From Methylobacter sp. (GTDB lineage Bacteria; Pseudomonadota; Gammaproteobacteria; Methylococcales; Methylomonadaceae), in contig JANYKK010000351.1 in the NCBI GenBank assembly GCA_025361585.1, positions 1-41,374 of the forward strand: DNA of 41,374 nt, read 5' to 3'. Each line of letters begins with the position of its first letter. The first letter of the stretch is position 1. A model generated the notes under the pieces. That model was not told the DNA's origin and did not search any database. It worked only from the letters and a program-made list of their open reading frames with translations. A program made the translations under genes and the position numbers. Below, piece by piece: positions 25,347-33,843 of the stretch.

Positions 25347-26483
25347 CTATAACTCAACGCTTGAAGCCAGTTTCAGCGCCCGGTCAATTTCTTCCAGCGT
25401 ATTATAAAAATGCGGCGAAAACCGGATGCCGCCGCCGCGTAAGGCGCAAACCACGCCGTTGTCCTGCAAGTGTTTATACAGCACTTCGTTTGCAACTGTC
25501 CGGTGTTTGAAGATGACAATGCCGGATTTGAGCCGACTGCGTTGTCCCGACAATAAAATCAGCTGCGCGTTTTTATCAATCGCATCGATTAAATAGTCGG
25601 ATTTTTCCAAAACCTGCGCTTCGACTGCATCCATGCCGGTGTCCAACAATAACGATAAGCTGGCGGAAAACGCGTGGATGCCCAGCATATTGGGGCTGCC
25701 GCATTCGAAACGGCGGGCAGTGGGGTGAGCTTCCCAGGGCTGGTTTTCATAATTATGGGTGTCTTTCATCATGTGCCAGCCGTACTGGGTCAGCTTCAGC
25801 TTGTCCCTGGCTGTGGGGGTGGTGTAAAAAACGCCCAGTCCTTCGGGGCCGAACATCCATTTATGGCCGTCGGCCATTACAAAATCGGCTTGATAAGCCT
25901 GCACGTCAAACTGCACCGCGCCCAGGCTTTGGATCGCATCGATGCAAAACAAAATGCCGCGTCGCTTGCAGAATTCGCCGATTCGTTTCAAGTCCATGCG
26001 CAGTCCCGAGGCGAATTGTATGGAGCTGATGGTCAATAAGCGGGTGTTGCCATCGACCAGCGCAAATAAAGCATCCTCGGGCGTATTAGCACTGTGCAGG
26101 TCGGCTTGGCGAAATTCCACGCCCTGATCGGCCAGGGATTCCCACGGCAGCCTGTTAGAGGGAAACTCCTCGTGGCTGGATACGATATTGTCGCCGGGCT
26201 GCCACTCTAAGCCGTAGGCGACAAAGGACAAGGCTTCCGAGGTATTTTTAACCAACGCAATATCGTCAGCGGAGGGGGCGTTTAATAAGGCCTGCAATTG
26301 GCTGCGCAGTTCGGTTTCTTTGTGCAGCCAGTCCAGGTAGAAGTGCGAGCCGTAGCGGGTATTTTGCTGAGCAAACTTGATTACAGCTTCCCCGGTTCTT
26401 TTAGGCCAGGGCGCTACGGCGGCATGGTTGAGATAAATTAATTCGTTGGTTAGCGGGAATTCAGGGTGCTGGGTGTTACTCAT
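25347..26483 (-). CDS. Class V aminotransferase-fold PLP enzyme
   Basis: A 378-residue PLP enzyme of the aminotransferase class V/cysteine desulfurase fold. Visible are LIYLNHAAVAPWP at the start, VKNTSEALSFVAYGL, SSHEEFPSNRLPW, CIDAIQSLGAVQFDVQ (PLP-binding Asp), and ADGHKWMFGPEGLGVFY with the Schiff-base Lys near residue 208. The C-terminal RGGGIRFSPHFYNT segment binds substrate carboxylate in relatives. No active-site Cys loop typical of IscS/SufS is seen, so desulfurase action is doubtful; the substrate is unknown. The start overlaps the upstream MazG-like gene by 8 bases, making a tight operon with it and the DUF6494 gene. Confidence 0.87.
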   Translation of the reverse strand: MSNTQHPEFPLTNELIYLNHAAVAPWPKRTGEAVIKFAQQNTRYGSHFYLDWLHKETELRSQLQALLNAPSADDIALVKNTSEALSFVAYGLEWQPGDNIVSSHEEFPSNRLPWESLADQGVEFRQADLHSANTPEDALFALVDGNTRLLTISSIQFASGLRMDLKRIGEFCKRRGILFCIDAIQSLGAVQFDVQAYQADFVMADGHKWMFGPEGLGVFYTTPTARDKLKLTQYGWHMMKDTHNYENQPWEAHPTARRFECGSPNMLGIHAFSASLSLLLDTGMDAVEAQVLEKSDYLIDAIDKNAQLILLSGQRSRLKSGIVIFKHRTVANEVLYKHLQDNGVVCALRGGGIRFSPHFYNTLEEIDRALKLASSVEL

Positions 26484-26964
26484 AAAGACAATCGCTCAAA
26501 TCGGGTATTTTAGGTGGTTTGGATAGCTTGCCGTCATGAATCATTTGAAAGGCTTTATCAAAATCCGCGTTGACAAAGCCCCGACTTAAATGAATGCACA
26601 GGCAATAAACGGCTGAATAATCAGCGCTGCTGCCGGAGCTGCAATGGTTGATTTTATCGGACAGGGCGCGCATGACCGATAAGACAAAACCGTCATGCCG
26701 CCATGCTACTAGGGTGTCTGTAACATCGCCGCCCTGCATTGCAACAGCGCCCAACGCGCTATAGGCAAGATTGACTAAACCAGCCAATATTTCAACCATG
26801 TCGCCGGATTTGATTGCTTTTAATGCCGCGCTGCCTTCGTCCATCAGTAACGCTTGGCGCATAACAACGTCCATGTCGGATAGTCGTATGGCTGCCTTAG
26901 GTTCTGCTTGCGGCAAGGAAAAGGCGTCGTGAAATTCTCTGACTAACTTCAGGTGCTTGTTCAT
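26476..26964 (-). CDS. MazG/PRA-PH-like all-alpha protein, probably degenerate
   Basis: A 162-residue helical protein that opens LKLVREFHDAFSLPQAEPK and has GDMVEILAGLVNLAYSALGAVAMQGGD, the pattern of the all-alpha NTP pyrophosphatase (MazG/HisE-like) superfamily. In active members the first helix has E-E-x-x-E and the second a Asp pair (D-x-L-x-D); here these read MDEGSAAL and AGLVNL, so most magnesium ligands are lost. It may therefore be structural or bind nucleotides without hydrolysis. The 3' end overlaps the aminotransferase start; DUF6494 lies 15 bases upstream. Confidence 0.68.
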   Translation of the reverse strand: MNKHLKLVREFHDAFSLPQAEPKAAIRLSDMDVVMRQALLMDEGSAALKAIKSGDMVEILAGLVNLAYSALGAVAMQGGDVTDTLVAWRHDGFVLSVMRALSDKINHCSSGSSADYSAVYCLCIHLSRGFVNADFDKAFQMIHDGKLSKPPKIPDLSDCLYE

Positions 26965-26979
26965 GGTTTTTGTCCTCTT

Positions 26980-27186
26980 TTATTCGAGTGCAATTTTATC
27001 TTCGATACAATGGCAGACTCCGATAGTCGGCGCTTCCAGCGTCATTTTGATGTCTATGGTTTCGGAGCCGTTTAACTTCCCGCTTTCGACGGCTTTGAGC
27101 ACTGCATGTTCGAACTCGCGTTGCGAGGTGATGCCGACATGCTTGAGGAATTTTCTGATTTCCAAATTTAAGGTGTCTTCATTCAT
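26980..27186 (-). CDS. DUF6494-family small protein
   Basis: A 68-residue protein beginning MNEDTLNLEIRKFLKHVGITSQREFEHAVLKAVESGKLNG, which matches the DUF6494 family; the C-terminal half is a beta-rich ETIDIKMTLEAP ... CHCIEDKIALE. Function unknown. An AGGAGG ribosome site stands 6 bases before the ATG. It is the first gene of the three-gene unit with the MazG-like protein and the class V aminotransferase. Confidence 0.82.
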   Translation of the reverse strand: MNEDTLNLEIRKFLKHVGITSQREFEHAVLKAVESGKLNGSETIDIKMTLEAPTIGVCHCIEDKIALE

Positions 27187-27487
27187 TTTGACCTCCTAAA
27201 GGCAAAGTTTTAGTCGAGTGCGTTGTGAACTGTATTATGTCCTAAAGAAAAAAGGAATAAGTAAGTTCCGCTAATCCTAAAAACAGCAGTTTATCCACGA
27301 AAAGCACGAAAGCCAAAAGTAGGCGCCTCTAGGCGACACGAAATAAATCAATATATTGTATTGATTTAGCGACTTACCCTTTGGGTAACGGCCTACGGTT
27401 TGATAACTTTTTGAAAACTTTTGTGCTTTTCGTGGAAGAAATGATTTTTCTAGGTTAATTAAGCCGCATTAAAAGAGCCCCGCCACG
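27187..27487. repeat. Nested foldback (MITE-like) element in a gene-free gap
   Basis: The part 27295-27435 has outer arms CCACGAAAAGCAC and GTGCTTTTCGTGG (13 bases, perfect), an inner pair GTAGGC/GCCTAC, a central TAAATCAATA/TATTGATTTA pair and a side hairpin TTACCC-TTT-GGGTAA. No gene is seen. It can fold into one long cruciform-like structure. The rest of the gap holds the promoter side of the DUF6494 unit. Confidence 0.6.
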
Positions 27488-29044
27488 TTATTGGCAATAT
27501 CGGTCAAATCCAGCCAACAGGGTTTCCAGAGCATTATTGTTCTCGGTATCAACTGTAATTACACCGGACTGCTCTTGTTCCGACAGCGGTTGCGCCGATT
27601 GCAGCTGTTGATGCAACACGGCTACCGTCGCTTCCGACGCATCGTTTTGTCGTTGCTGGATGCGTCTGCATAATTCCTGGTCGGATGCCTGAAAACTAAC
27701 GATATGAAACGGCACGACGCAGTCCGCCGCAAGCTGCCGGAACAGAGAGCGTTGCCCGGCCTTAAGAAAGGCCGCATCGATAATAACCGGGAAACCGGCG
27801 TCAAGCACGACTTTAGCAAGCTTCTTAAGATGTTGGTAGGTTTTTACACTGGCCTCTTGGGTGTAAAGTCCATCGTCCATGCCGCTACCGGTTTGCGCAT
27901 TAGCATCGTAGCCGAACAGCCGTTTGCGTTCTATGTCTGAGCGTATCTGGAATGCACCGATGTGTTCGGCAAGTTGGCCTGCGAAAGTTGATTTTCCTGA
28001 GCCTGAATAGCCGTGGGTGATGATCAGGAAGGTCGGGCAAGGCTTAGTAAAACGCTCAGCCAGACCGGCATAAATCGCGTATTCGCAACGCGCCTGTTTA
28101 GCAATCTTATCGTCGGCGGGTTGCTGCGCCATGCGCAACAAGGCAACTTTAGCCCGAACCAGTGCACGGTAAACCAAGTAATACCGTAGCAATGCCAGCC
28201 CTTGATAATCGCCGCTGCGTTGCAAATAGCGGTTAAGGAAGCGGTAAGCGTAGCGGGCATAGCCAAAGTGCAGCAGGTCGACAAACAAAAAAGCCGCTTC
28301 GCTGATCACGTCGATCCAGCGCAACAGCGGATTAAATTCGATGCAATCGAACAAGGTCACCTTGCCGTTGATCAGCGTCATGTTGCCCAGATGCAGGTCG
28401 CCGTGGCATTCGCGCACATAGCCTTGTTGCTTGCGTTGCTGCATCATATCGGCCAGCTTGTGCCATTCGTTATCGCCCCAGAGTTGGATCTTTTGCAGCT
28501 GCTGTTTTTGACTGTCATCGGCTAGCAAAGGCCGGATATGGTCGAAATTTTCGTCAAACCAATGCTTGATGTTGGCGCTGTCGCCATAGGGGGAGTTTTC
28601 GTCAGTCCGGTCTATCGATTCATGAAAACCGGCGACAATGCCGCTAAGTTGATCGATTGGTTCGGTGTCTAGCTGGCCGCGTTTTGCGTATTCGCTTAGC
28701 AATTGACCCACAGGAAACCGGATCATCTTGACCGCGTACTCAATGGGGTTGCCAGCGCCGCCTAGTTTGGGATGTTCCGGCGTTCCGGTAATCGGCACGA
28801 TCTCAAGATACAGCTCGGCAGCTAAACGCTTGTTCAGTCTTAATTCTTCATCGCAGCAAAGGCGGCGTTTTTCCAGCGTGGAAAAATCCAGGAAACCGAA
28901 GTTAACCGGTTTTTTGATTTTGTAGGCGTGTTGGCCGATCAGCAGTACCCAGGAAATATGGGTTTCAATGATGTTGCAGGCATTAATATCAAATAACGCA
29001 TTAATCAGGGTGAGGCTTGAACTTTGTGCTGTATTGTTGCTCAT
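27488..29044 (-). CDS. Fusion of kinase-like (COG2187) and AAA/Zeta-like P-loop (COG0645) domains
   Basis: A 518-residue two-domain protein. Residues 1 to about 335 resemble aminoglycoside-phosphotransferase-like kinases: VLLIGQHAYKIKKPV (ATP Lys), YVRECHGDLHLGNMTL (catalytic HGDLHxxN) and LFDCIEFNPLLRWIDVISE (metal-binding D). The second part, from about 340, has the Walker A GYSGSGKST and reads as a small-molecule or nucleotide kinase (IRSDIERKRLFG, VIIDAAFL). This fusion is widespread in proteobacteria and its substrate is unknown; it is not evidence for drug resistance. It stands between RlmA and the foldback element. Confidence 0.88.
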   Translation of the reverse strand: MSNNTAQSSSLTLINALFDINACNIIETHISWVLLIGQHAYKIKKPVNFGFLDFSTLEKRRLCCDEELRLNKRLAAELYLEIVPITGTPEHPKLGGAGNPIEYAVKMIRFPVGQLLSEYAKRGQLDTEPIDQLSGIVAGFHESIDRTDENSPYGDSANIKHWFDENFDHIRPLLADDSQKQQLQKIQLWGDNEWHKLADMMQQRKQQGYVRECHGDLHLGNMTLINGKVTLFDCIEFNPLLRWIDVISEAAFLFVDLLHFGYARYAYRFLNRYLQRSGDYQGLALLRYYLVYRALVRAKVALLRMAQQPADDKIAKQARCEYAIYAGLAERFTKPCPTFLIITHGYSGSGKSTFAGQLAEHIGAFQIRSDIERKRLFGYDANAQTGSGMDDGLYTQEASVKTYQHLKKLAKVVLDAGFPVIIDAAFLKAGQRSLFRQLAADCVVPFHIVSFQASDQELCRRIQQRQNDASEATVAVLHQQLQSAQPLSEQEQSGVITVDTENNNALETLLAGFDRYCQ

Positions 29045-29129
29045 GATGATAACCCCGATGCAATCGATGGTCAGATGGTATTACGTTCGAGGCATCAGGC
29101 GCAATGTCCAAAGGGGAGGGGCGTGCAAA

Positions 29130-29966
29130 TTACGCCGCTGTTTTTGCCATCAGCGTCAAAATAAAATCGGTTTCTATATCAAGCTCCGCAACCTCTTTAA
29201 TAGCTTGCTGAACGTCCTCATTGGCCCGCCAGGCAAAAGGCGTCATTTGTAGAAGGGCGATTCTTTGCTGGGGATTCGGGGCGATTTTATAGCTGATGCG
29301 TTGCGTGTCGATGCGCTCAAAGCCTTCCGGCACCACGCTTTCCAACGCATGTTCTTTTACCTCGGCATAGATAAATTCTTTCAGTTGCCATAAATGTCGT
29401 GGCCCCGGTGTTACCGTTAGCAAAAGTCCTGATGGTTTTAGCGCTCGTCTAAGTTCATCGTCATTTGACGGGGCAAACACCCTCAGCACAAAGTCGAAAT
29501 ACTCGGTTGCATAAGGCAGCCGGTTTGAACTGGCGACTATAAATCGGCCATTGGGCTGTTTTTTGGCTGCTGCGGCTACGGCAAATTTGGCGATGTCGAT
29601 GCCGTGCAGCATCATCGAATTTGAGCAATGTGCCTCAATCATCCGGCTGTAATAACCTTCGCCGCACCCCAGATCCAGCAGATGCTTGGGTTGGCTGGCA
29701 TCGATCACCATCGCCAGCGCTTTAGCCATCGGCTCATAAAATCCGGCCTCCAAAAAATCGCGTCTGGCCTGCATCATTGGCTTGTTATCGCCAGGTTCTG
29801 TGGAGTGCTTAAATTGCACCGGCAACAGATTCAAATAACCTTCCTTTGCAAGATCAAAGTGATGGTTGTTCTCGCAAATATAACTTTTAGCGGATGGACT
29901 CAGCTGTAGCGAGGCCTCGCAAATAGGGCATAAATAACAGGACGTTGGCGGATGAGCTTGGCGCAT
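29130..29966 (-). CDS. rlmA: 23S rRNA (guanine-N1)-methyltransferase RlmA
   Basis: Methylates N1 of G745 in helix 35 of 23S rRNA (E. coli numbering). The 278-residue chain starts with a zinc finger, CYLCPICEASL ... YICENNHHFD, then GYLNLLPVQ and the GDNKPMMQARRDFLEAGFYEP segment unique to this family, followed by the SAM domain with LLDLGCGEGYYSRMI and LRVFAPSNDDELRRALKPSG. The FAPSND motif is characteristic. The nearby kinase/AAA gene starts 85 bases downstream, so a common message is possible. Confidence 0.93.
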   Translation of the reverse strand: MRQAHPPTSCYLCPICEASLQLSPSAKSYICENNHHFDLAKEGYLNLLPVQFKHSTEPGDNKPMMQARRDFLEAGFYEPMAKALAMVIDASQPKHLLDLGCGEGYYSRMIEAHCSNSMMLHGIDIAKFAVAAAAKKQPNGRFIVASSNRLPYATEYFDFVLRVFAPSNDDELRRALKPSGLLLTVTPGPRHLWQLKEFIYAEVKEHALESVVPEGFERIDTQRISYKIAPNPQQRIALLQMTPFAWRANEDVQQAIKEVAELDIETDFILTLMAKTAA

Positions 29967-30092
29967 GTAAACAAGGGTTTTTACGCAGTTAGCCGGGTAA
30001 AAATTGTAGAGGGATTGAGCGGTTGATCGCTTTGAAGGAAGACAGGATCAACTTAAGTTAACCCTGCCCCAATTAAAAGTCGGATCTAATGC

Positions 30093-30422
30093 TTAGAGTG
30101 ACTTGTAAAAGCCTAATGCTTTGCTTAATTCAGCAATAGCTTTTGGCTCATCAGCGCTTTTGCCGATTATTTGCGCTTTAATAAGGCTGTCAAGACCTTG
30201 CTTTACGACAGCTTCGTTACCTACGATTTCATCAGAAGCGTTACGTGCAGCTTTTTCATGCGTATAAGCGGCATTGAAATCGTGTTTGTTGATTTCAGCT
30301 ATAGCTTCTTCAATATGCGCTATAACTTCAGCAGCTTTTGCATTTTCTGCGAAAGCAACGGTGCTTGCGCCTAAAGAAATAGCCATAACGAATGTGAGTA
30401 CTGCATTTTTGATTAAATTCAT
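30093..30422 (-). CDS. Small periplasmic helical protein
   Basis: A 109-residue protein with a signal peptide (MNLIKNAVLTFVMAISLGASTVAFA, cleavage expected after Ala25) and a mature part of four amphipathic helices (AAEVIAHIEEAIAEINKHDF, AAYTHEKAARNAS, VVKQGLDSLIKAQI, AIAELSKALGFYKSL). Similar short His-containing helical proteins, such as the Nitrosomonas SmbP type, bind metals, but here only three His are left in the mature part, so I give no function. Two ATG codons lie side by side; AGGT is 5-6 bases before the second. A longer frame upstream has no support. Confidence 0.68.
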   Translation of the reverse strand: MNLIKNAVLTFVMAISLGASTVAFAENAKAAEVIAHIEEAIAEINKHDFNAAYTHEKAARNASDEIVGNEAVVKQGLDSLIKAQIIGKSADEPKAIAELSKALGFYKSL

Positions 30423-30720
30423 CATATACCTATGAGGTGTTTTGGTGTGATTTTCAGGCAATGCCTGAAAATAAATGATTGGAAAGGTAATTGCTTTCCA
30501 AGCGCTATGATATACGAAAAATCTTAAAGTCATCTGAAATAAATTCAGCCGATAAAGGGACAGGCAGCTAATCCTTAAAACCTTTACGATGCGATTCTCG
30601 TCGAGCAGGACGTCAAAACGATGGAAAAATCATTTGGAAAGAAAAAATTATAGACCGAATTTAACTTGAAAGACACTTCTAAAAGATCAGAAGCTGTCAG
30701 GCTGCACGTAGCTGTGGCGA

Positions 30721-30747
30721 GGCTCCCAATTGGGTGGATTGGGAGCC
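30721..30747 (-). terminator. Hairpin after the NTF2-like gene
   Basis: GGCTCCCAAT and ATTGGGAGCC form a perfect 10-pair stem with a seven-base loop, 8 bases after the stop of the leftward NTF2-like gene. There is no T-tract, so it may be a transcript stabiliser rather than an intrinsic terminator. Confidence 0.5.
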
Positions 30748-30755
30748 AGCGTAAA

Positions 30756-31163
30756 CTATTCGCTAACCTGGGTAATCCAGTCTTGCAGGTTGTAGTAGTT
30801 GGTAATGCGGGCAACTTTGTTGTCGCGGATTTCAAAAAAAGCACCGGCTGGCAGGCGGTATTTTTGCCCTTGTGCGGCAGGTAAGCCTTCGTCGGTTTTG
30901 ATGTATTCGCCCAATACGACAAATTCGGCAGCGGCGCGTTTGCCGTCAGCTGTCGCCATGATGACCATTTCGACCAGCTGTTCTTTGTAATTGTTATTCA
31001 TGCAGGCCATGAACTGGGTGAATGCGTCTTTGCCGATTTCTCGTCTGCCTTGGTTGATGTCGTGGATGACGTCGTCAGTCAGCAGATTAAGGAAGGTCTT
31101 CATGTCGCCGCCGTTGAATGCGGCATAGTATTGTTCTATCAGGTTGATGCTATCTTGGTTCAT
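30756..31163 (-). CDS. NTF2-like/SnoaL-like domain protein (ketosteroid isomerase-related)
   Basis: A 135-residue cone-shaped NTF2-fold protein. The first helix INLIEQYYAAFNGGDMKTFLNLL, the strand DDVIHDINQGRREIGKDAFTQFM, the central sheet with GKRAAAEFVVLGEYIKTD and the end GAFFEIRDNKVARITNYYNLQDWI are the usual pattern. The DVIHD Asp and His could be catalytic or ligand-binding. Many such proteins are of unknown role. It sits downstream of glnS in the same direction with a gap of about 100 bases that holds a short hairpin. Confidence 0.85.
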   Translation of the reverse strand: MNQDSINLIEQYYAAFNGGDMKTFLNLLTDDVIHDINQGRREIGKDAFTQFMACMNNNYKEQLVEMVIMATADGKRAAAEFVVLGEYIKTDEGLPAAQGQKYRLPAGAFFEIRDNKVARITNYYNLQDWITQVSE

Positions 31164-31208
31164 AGTGGTTTCGTAGTCAAATATAGTGTTTAAATCTCCT
31201 CTCCCTAA

Positions 31209-31228
31209 CCCTCTCCAGCAGGAGAGGG
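31209..31228. repeat. Short hairpin repeat after glnS
   Basis: CCCTCTCC-AGCA-GGAGAGGG, a perfect eight-pair stem with four-base loop, part of a wider CTCTCCCTAACCCTCTCC tract that is a common intergenic repeat in many bacteria. It lies just after the glnS stop on the leftward transcript. Confidence 0.55.
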
Positions 31229-31263
31229 GACAGAGGCGTTGAATTTCGGTTTGCGGTGGAATA

Positions 31264-32928
31264 TCAATCTCTTTCCCAATTATCCCGCAAGGTCACAGTG
31301 CGGTTAAATACCAGTTTGCCATTAACGCTGTCTATCGCATCAAAGCAAAAATAACCGGTGCGTTCGAATTGGTAGCGGCTTTCCGGTTGCGGATTAGCCA
31401 AGCTGGCTTCCACTCGGCAATCGGTCAGGACTTCTAGCGAATCAGGGTTTATTACGTCCAGGAAGTTAGGTTCATTGTCCGGGGCAGGCACGCTGAACAG
31501 GCGGTTATACAGGCGCAGTTCCGCCGGCTTAGAGTGCGGCTCGGAAACCCAGTGGATAACGCCTTTGACTTTACGGCCTTCGGGATTTTTTCCCAAGGTG
31601 TCGGGGTCGTAGCTGCAACGCAGTTCGGTGATGTTACCGCCTGCATCCTTGATGATTTCGTTGCACTGGATAACGTAAGAGCCGCGCAAACGCACTTCGC
31701 CGCCTTCCACCAGACGCTTGTATTTCGGCGGTGGCACTTCGGCAAAGTCGTCCTGTTCGATCAGTATGACTTTGGAAAAAGGCACGATGCGTTTGCCCAG
31801 CTCAGGTTTTTGCGGATGATTGCTGACTTCCAGTTGTTCGGTTTGGTCTTCTGGATAATTCTCGATGACCACACGTAGCGGCTGTAAAACCGCCATGGCT
31901 CTGAGCGCATTCTCGTTTAAATCTTCGCGGATGCAGTATTCCAGTACGCCCATTTCTATCCATGAATTTTGTTTGGTCAGGCCAATGCGCTCGCAAAAAT
32001 CGCGTATCGATTTAGGCGTAAAACCGGCGCGGCGAAGTCCTGCGATGGTCGGCATGCGCGGGTCGTCCCAGCCGTGGACATGTTTTTCCATGACCAATTG
32101 GTTGAGTTTGCGCTTGCTGACGATGGTGTATTCCAGCTGCAAGCGGGCAAATTCGATTTGCTGCGGATGGCTGGGTGTTTTAACTTGATCCAACACCCAG
32201 TCGTAAAGCGGCCGGTGGTCTTCAAACTCCAGCGTACATAGCGAGTGGGTGATGCCTTCTAGCGCATCGGAAATGCAGTGGGTGTAATCGTACATCGGAT
32301 AGATGCACCAGTCGTCGCCGGTGCGTTGGTGATGCACGCGGCGAATTCGGTACAACGCCGGGTCGCGCATGTTGATGTTGGGCGAGGCCATGTCGATTTT
32401 GGCGCGCAATACATATTGACCGTCGGCAAATTCACCGGCGCGCATGCGTTTGAATAAATCGAGGTTTTCCGCGATCGGGCGGCTACGGTCTGGGCTTTCC
32501 TTGCCGGGTTGGGTTAGTGTGCCGCGATATTCCCTGATTTGTTCGGCGGACAGGCTGTCGACATAAGCTTGGCCTTGTTCGATCAGTTGTACAGCATAGT
32601 CGTAAAGTTGTTCAAAATAATCCGACGCGTGGCGCAGTTCAGACCATTCAAAGCCCAGCCACTGTACGTCGCGCTTGATTGATTCCACATACTCATCGCT
32701 TTCTTTTTCGGGATTGGTGTCGTCAAAACGCAGATTGCAGCGGCCGTTGTTTTCGGCGGCGATACCGAAATTCAGGCAGATTGATTTTGCATGACCGATA
32801 TGCAGGTAGCCGTTAGGTTCGGGGGGGAAGCGGGTGACGATTTTGCCGTTGTTTTTGTTGTCTTTGAGATCGTTGGCGATGATCTGGCGGATAAAGTTTG
32901 ACGCAGGTTGGGTATCGTTTGTGGACAT
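31264..32928 (-). CDS. glnS: Glutaminyl-tRNA synthetase
   Basis: Charges tRNA-Gln with glutamine directly. The 554-residue class I enzyme has [18 protein letters not shown] (HIGH motif, about 34-51), [16 protein letters not shown], the [25 protein letters not shown] segment, [10 protein letters not shown] (KMSKS-type loop, about 265) and the C-terminal anticodon-binding beta-barrels ending near [10 protein letters not shown] and [11 protein letters not shown]. Direct charging by GlnS is standard for gammaproteobacteria. Its start has GGAC-poor context with no strong ribosome site. rlmJ lies about 60 bases upstream in the same direction. Confidence 0.97.
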   Translation of the reverse strand: MSTNDTQPASNFIRQIIANDLKDNKNNGKIVTRFPPEPNGYLHIGHAKSICLNFGIAAENNGRCNLRFDDTNPEKESDEYVESIKRDVQWLGFEWSELRHASDYFEQLYDYAVQLIEQGQAYVDSLSAEQIREYRGTLTQPGKESPDRSRPIAENLDLFKRMRAGEFADGQYVLRAKIDMASPNINMRDPALYRIRRVHHQRTGDDWCIYPMYDYTHCISDALEGITHSLCTLEFEDHRPLYDWVLDQVKTPSHPQQIEFARLQLEYTIVSKRKLNQLVMEKHVHGWDDPRMPTIAGLRRAGFTPKSIRDFCERIGLTKQNSWIEMGVLEYCIREDLNENALRAMAVLQPLRVVIENYPEDQTEQLEVSNHPQKPELGKRIVPFSKVILIEQDDFAEVPPPKYKRLVEGGEVRLRGSYVIQCNEIIKDAGGNITELRCSYDPDTLGKNPEGRKVKGVIHWVSEPHSKPAELRLYNRLFSVPAPDNEPNFLDVINPDSLEVLTDCRVEASLANPQPESRYQFERTGYFCFDAIDSVNGKLVFNRTVTLRDNWERD

Positions 32929-32985
32929 TGGGTTTGTTAGTAAAGTGAATTTGTATCAATTATACATTGAATGGCCGTTACGGGG

Positions 32986-33828
32986 CTATTCGGCGACCAG
33001 TGTCTGTATCCGGTAAAAGCCCTCGCCGTTATTGCCTAGAACATCGGCCAGCCAGGGCAAAACCTGGTTCATTTCAGCCGCCAAAGTCCACGGCGGATTG
33101 ATCACGATCATGCCGCTGGCAGTCATGCCGTGTTCGTCGCTGTCTGCGCGTATGCCGAGTTCAAACAGTTGTACGTTTTTGATGCCGCTGGTTTTTATGG
33201 CTAACTCCAGCTTTTGGTTACGGCTGCGCTCGATGACCGGATACCAGAGCGCATAAGTGCCAGTGGCGAAACGTTTGTGCATGGCAATAAGCGACTCAAC
33301 CACCTGCTGGTAATCGGTTTTCATTTCATAAGAAGGATCGATTAGCACCAGTCCCCGGCGCTCGGTCGGCGGCAACAACTTTAAGCAGCTGGTTAAACCG
33401 TCGGCATGAAATACGCTGATACGCTTGTCTTTATGGGCTTCGGCGGTTAATAACTTTATTTCGGTGGTATGCAGTTCAAATAAACACAGTCGGTCTTTGT
33501 CGCGCAGCAATTGTTTGGCGATTAACGGCGAGCCGGGATAGCGGGTTAATTGGTCGGTGCTATTAAACCGTTTGATCAGGCTGACATAGCGGGCAACGCA
33601 TTCCGGCAAATCGTTGCGATGCCATAATTTACCGATGCCGCTGTCAAATTCCCTGTTTTTTAAGGCGTAGTCGCCATCCAACTGATATTTTCCGGGGCCT
33701 GCATGGGTATCGATGCAGCAGAAAGGTTTGTCTTTTGTTCTTAAATATTCAAGGCTTTGCATCAGGACGATGTGTTTTAAAACATCGGCAAAATTGCCTG
33801 CATGGAAGGAGTGTCGGTAGCTGAGCAT
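32986..33828 (-). CDS. rlmJ: 23S rRNA (adenine2030-N6)-methyltransferase RlmJ
   Basis: Methylates N6 of A2030 of 23S rRNA (E. coli numbering). The 280-residue protein starts MLSYRHSFHAGNFADVLKHIVL, the unmistakable RlmJ N-terminus, followed by FCCIDTHAGPGKYQL, the catalytic LVLIDPSYEMKTDYQQV (DPSYE, about 160) and YALWYPVIERSRNQKLE. It is followed by glnS and preceded, after 15 bases, by the DUF155 gene on the same strand, so the three may be co-transcribed. Confidence 0.95.
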   Translation of the reverse strand: MLSYRHSFHAGNFADVLKHIVLMQSLEYLRTKDKPFCCIDTHAGPGKYQLDGDYALKNREFDSGIGKLWHRNDLPECVARYVSLIKRFNSTDQLTRYPGSPLIAKQLLRDKDRLCLFELHTTEIKLLTAEAHKDKRISVFHADGLTSCLKLLPPTERRGLVLIDPSYEMKTDYQQVVESLIAMHKRFATGTYALWYPVIERSRNQKLELAIKTSGIKNVQLFELGIRADSDEHGMTASGMIVINPPWTLAAEMNQVLPWLADVLGNNGEGFYRIQTLVAE

Positions 33829-33843
33829 GATCGGTTTGATGGT

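Noticed and set aside
27488-29044. Aminoglycoside resistance gene
   Set aside because: The kinase-like half belongs to a common housekeeping-type fusion with a P-loop domain, not to known resistance enzymes.
30423-30533. N-terminal extension of the periplasmic helical protein
   Set aside because: It would place the signal peptide internally; AGGT before the ATG pair at 30420-30425 supports the shorter form.
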